5,924 nt of DNA from Treponema sp. GTDB taxonomy: Bacteria > Spirochaetota > Spirochaetia > Treponematales > Breznakiellaceae. Under the pieces are notes generated by a model that was not told the DNA's origin, did no database searches, and saw only the letters and a program-made list of their open reading frames with translations. The position numbers were made by a program, and so were the translations under genes. Below, piece after piece: positions 5,541-5,924 of the stretch. Location of the stretch: contig WQZW01000104.1 in the NCBI GenBank assembly GCA_009780545.1, forward strand, positions 1 to 5,924, in the 5' to 3' direction. Numbering within the stretch: the stretch's first letter is position 1; each line of letters opens with the position of its first letter.

Positions 5541-5920
5541 TCTTTTTCCGGGGCGGGCTTTTCGGACTGCTTTCGAAGGACCCTTGCGATGCCCAGCATC
5601 GTCCCGACTTCCCTCCCGTCCATCTCGCCCAGCAGTTGGACGACGGCCCGGACGTCGCCGCCGAGCAGCCGGAGATCGCTGAGGCGTTCCTGCGGCTTTG
5701 CCGGCCTGCCGGAATCCCGGCCGGTAACCAGGAATTCCACGCTGACGTCCAGCGCGACGGCAATCCTGACGGCGACGTCGGCCGGCGGCATCGAGGCCCT
5801 CGCCCCGATGTAGCTGTTCAGGGTGGCCATGGGAATGCCGGTCCTGTCGCTCAGGTCCCTGACGGTAAGCCCCCGAAAATCGAGTTCCGCCCGCAGGTAC
5901 CTCCTGAAATCCGACTTCAC
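5525..5920 (-). CDS. XRE-family helix-turn-helix regulator, start at the window edge
   Basis: A 131-residue protein from a GTG at 5920 with only GGGA visible upstream, so the ribosome binding site is cut and a start outside the window remains possible. Residues about 5-66 form a Cro/C1-type DNA-binding domain. Helices 2 and 3 of the motif fall at LTVRDLSDRTGIP and MATLNSYIGA (about 18-40). They are followed by MPPADVAVRIAVALDVSVEFLVTG, a segment typical of the many small XRE regulators of treponemes. The remaining 60 residues are charged with two helical stretches (SDLRLLGGDVRAVVQLLGEM and REVGTMLGIARVLRKQ) that could dimerise. No ligand-binding or peptidase domain is present, so it is probably a simple repressor or activator. 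The leucine-rich-repeat gene downstream is a natural candidate target, and a palindrome lies over its likely promoter at 5432-5447, but no binding link is shown. The domain call is firm; the regulon is unknown. Confidence 0.87.
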   Translation of the reverse strand: MKSDFRRYLRAELDFRGLTVRDLSDRTGIPMATLNSYIGARASMPPADVAVRIAVALDVSVEFLVTGRDSGRPAKPQERLSDLRLLGGDVRAVVQLLGEMDGREVGTMLGIARVLRKQSEKPAPEKDGTAL

Positions 5921-5924
5921 TCCC

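Noticed and set aside
4248..5813. A 521-codon plus-strand open frame opposite the LRR and XRE genes
   Set aside because: It is again low-complexity and Arg/Gly/Pro-rich without motifs, and it runs across two real genes and their gap. It is a shadow frame of GC-rich DNA.
1..5924. Defence system, mobile element, CRISPR array or structural RNA gene
   Set aside because: No transposase, integrase, nuclease, repeat-spacer pattern, tRNA-like fold or terminal repeats were recognised on either strand.

Overview
The window is a GC-rich stretch (about 60% or more by eye) in which every convincing gene lies on the minus strand. It most resembles a high-GC member of the Spirochaetota, probably of the Treponema lineage. 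The evidence is the treponeme-style HTH regulator at the right edge (stretches like MPPADVAVRIA and VSVEFLVTG), the BspA/LrrA-type leucine-rich-repeat protein, and the pairing of a periplasmic amidase with a GerMN protein next to murD. This placement is family recognition, not a database result.

In the direction of transcription (right to left) the layout is: a small XRE-family HTH regulator (5525-5920, start at the window edge); an exported leucine-rich-repeat protein with a Pro-rich linker and a very acidic tail (4269-5351); an ATP-grasp ligase of unknown substrate (2590-4218); an exported zinc N-acetylmuramoyl-L-alanine amidase (1255-2478); a membrane-anchored GerMN-domain protein (587-1129); and the first 156 codons of murD (1-469, running off the left edge). 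Gaps between genes are short, about 50 to 175 bases, and no gene-free stretch exceeds 300 bases. No tRNA, rRNA, CRISPR array, insertion sequence or phage gene was seen.

The left half is a cell-wall block. MurD adds D-glutamate to the peptidoglycan precursor in the cytoplasm, the amidase cuts stem peptides from glycan in the periplasm, and the GerMN protein is anchored in the inner membrane. The ATP-grasp enzyme is the most interesting unknown because its position suggests, but does not prove, an envelope-related ligation. The right half is a regulator next to an exported repeat protein.

Nothing here is clearly a new multi-gene system. The most unexplained signal is between the genes. Four of the five gaps contain inverted repeats of 6 to 10 base pairs, and the heptamer CCAATCG (either strand) occurs four times, always between genes. 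This suggests transcript-level control or processing of a co-directional cluster, but it is untested.
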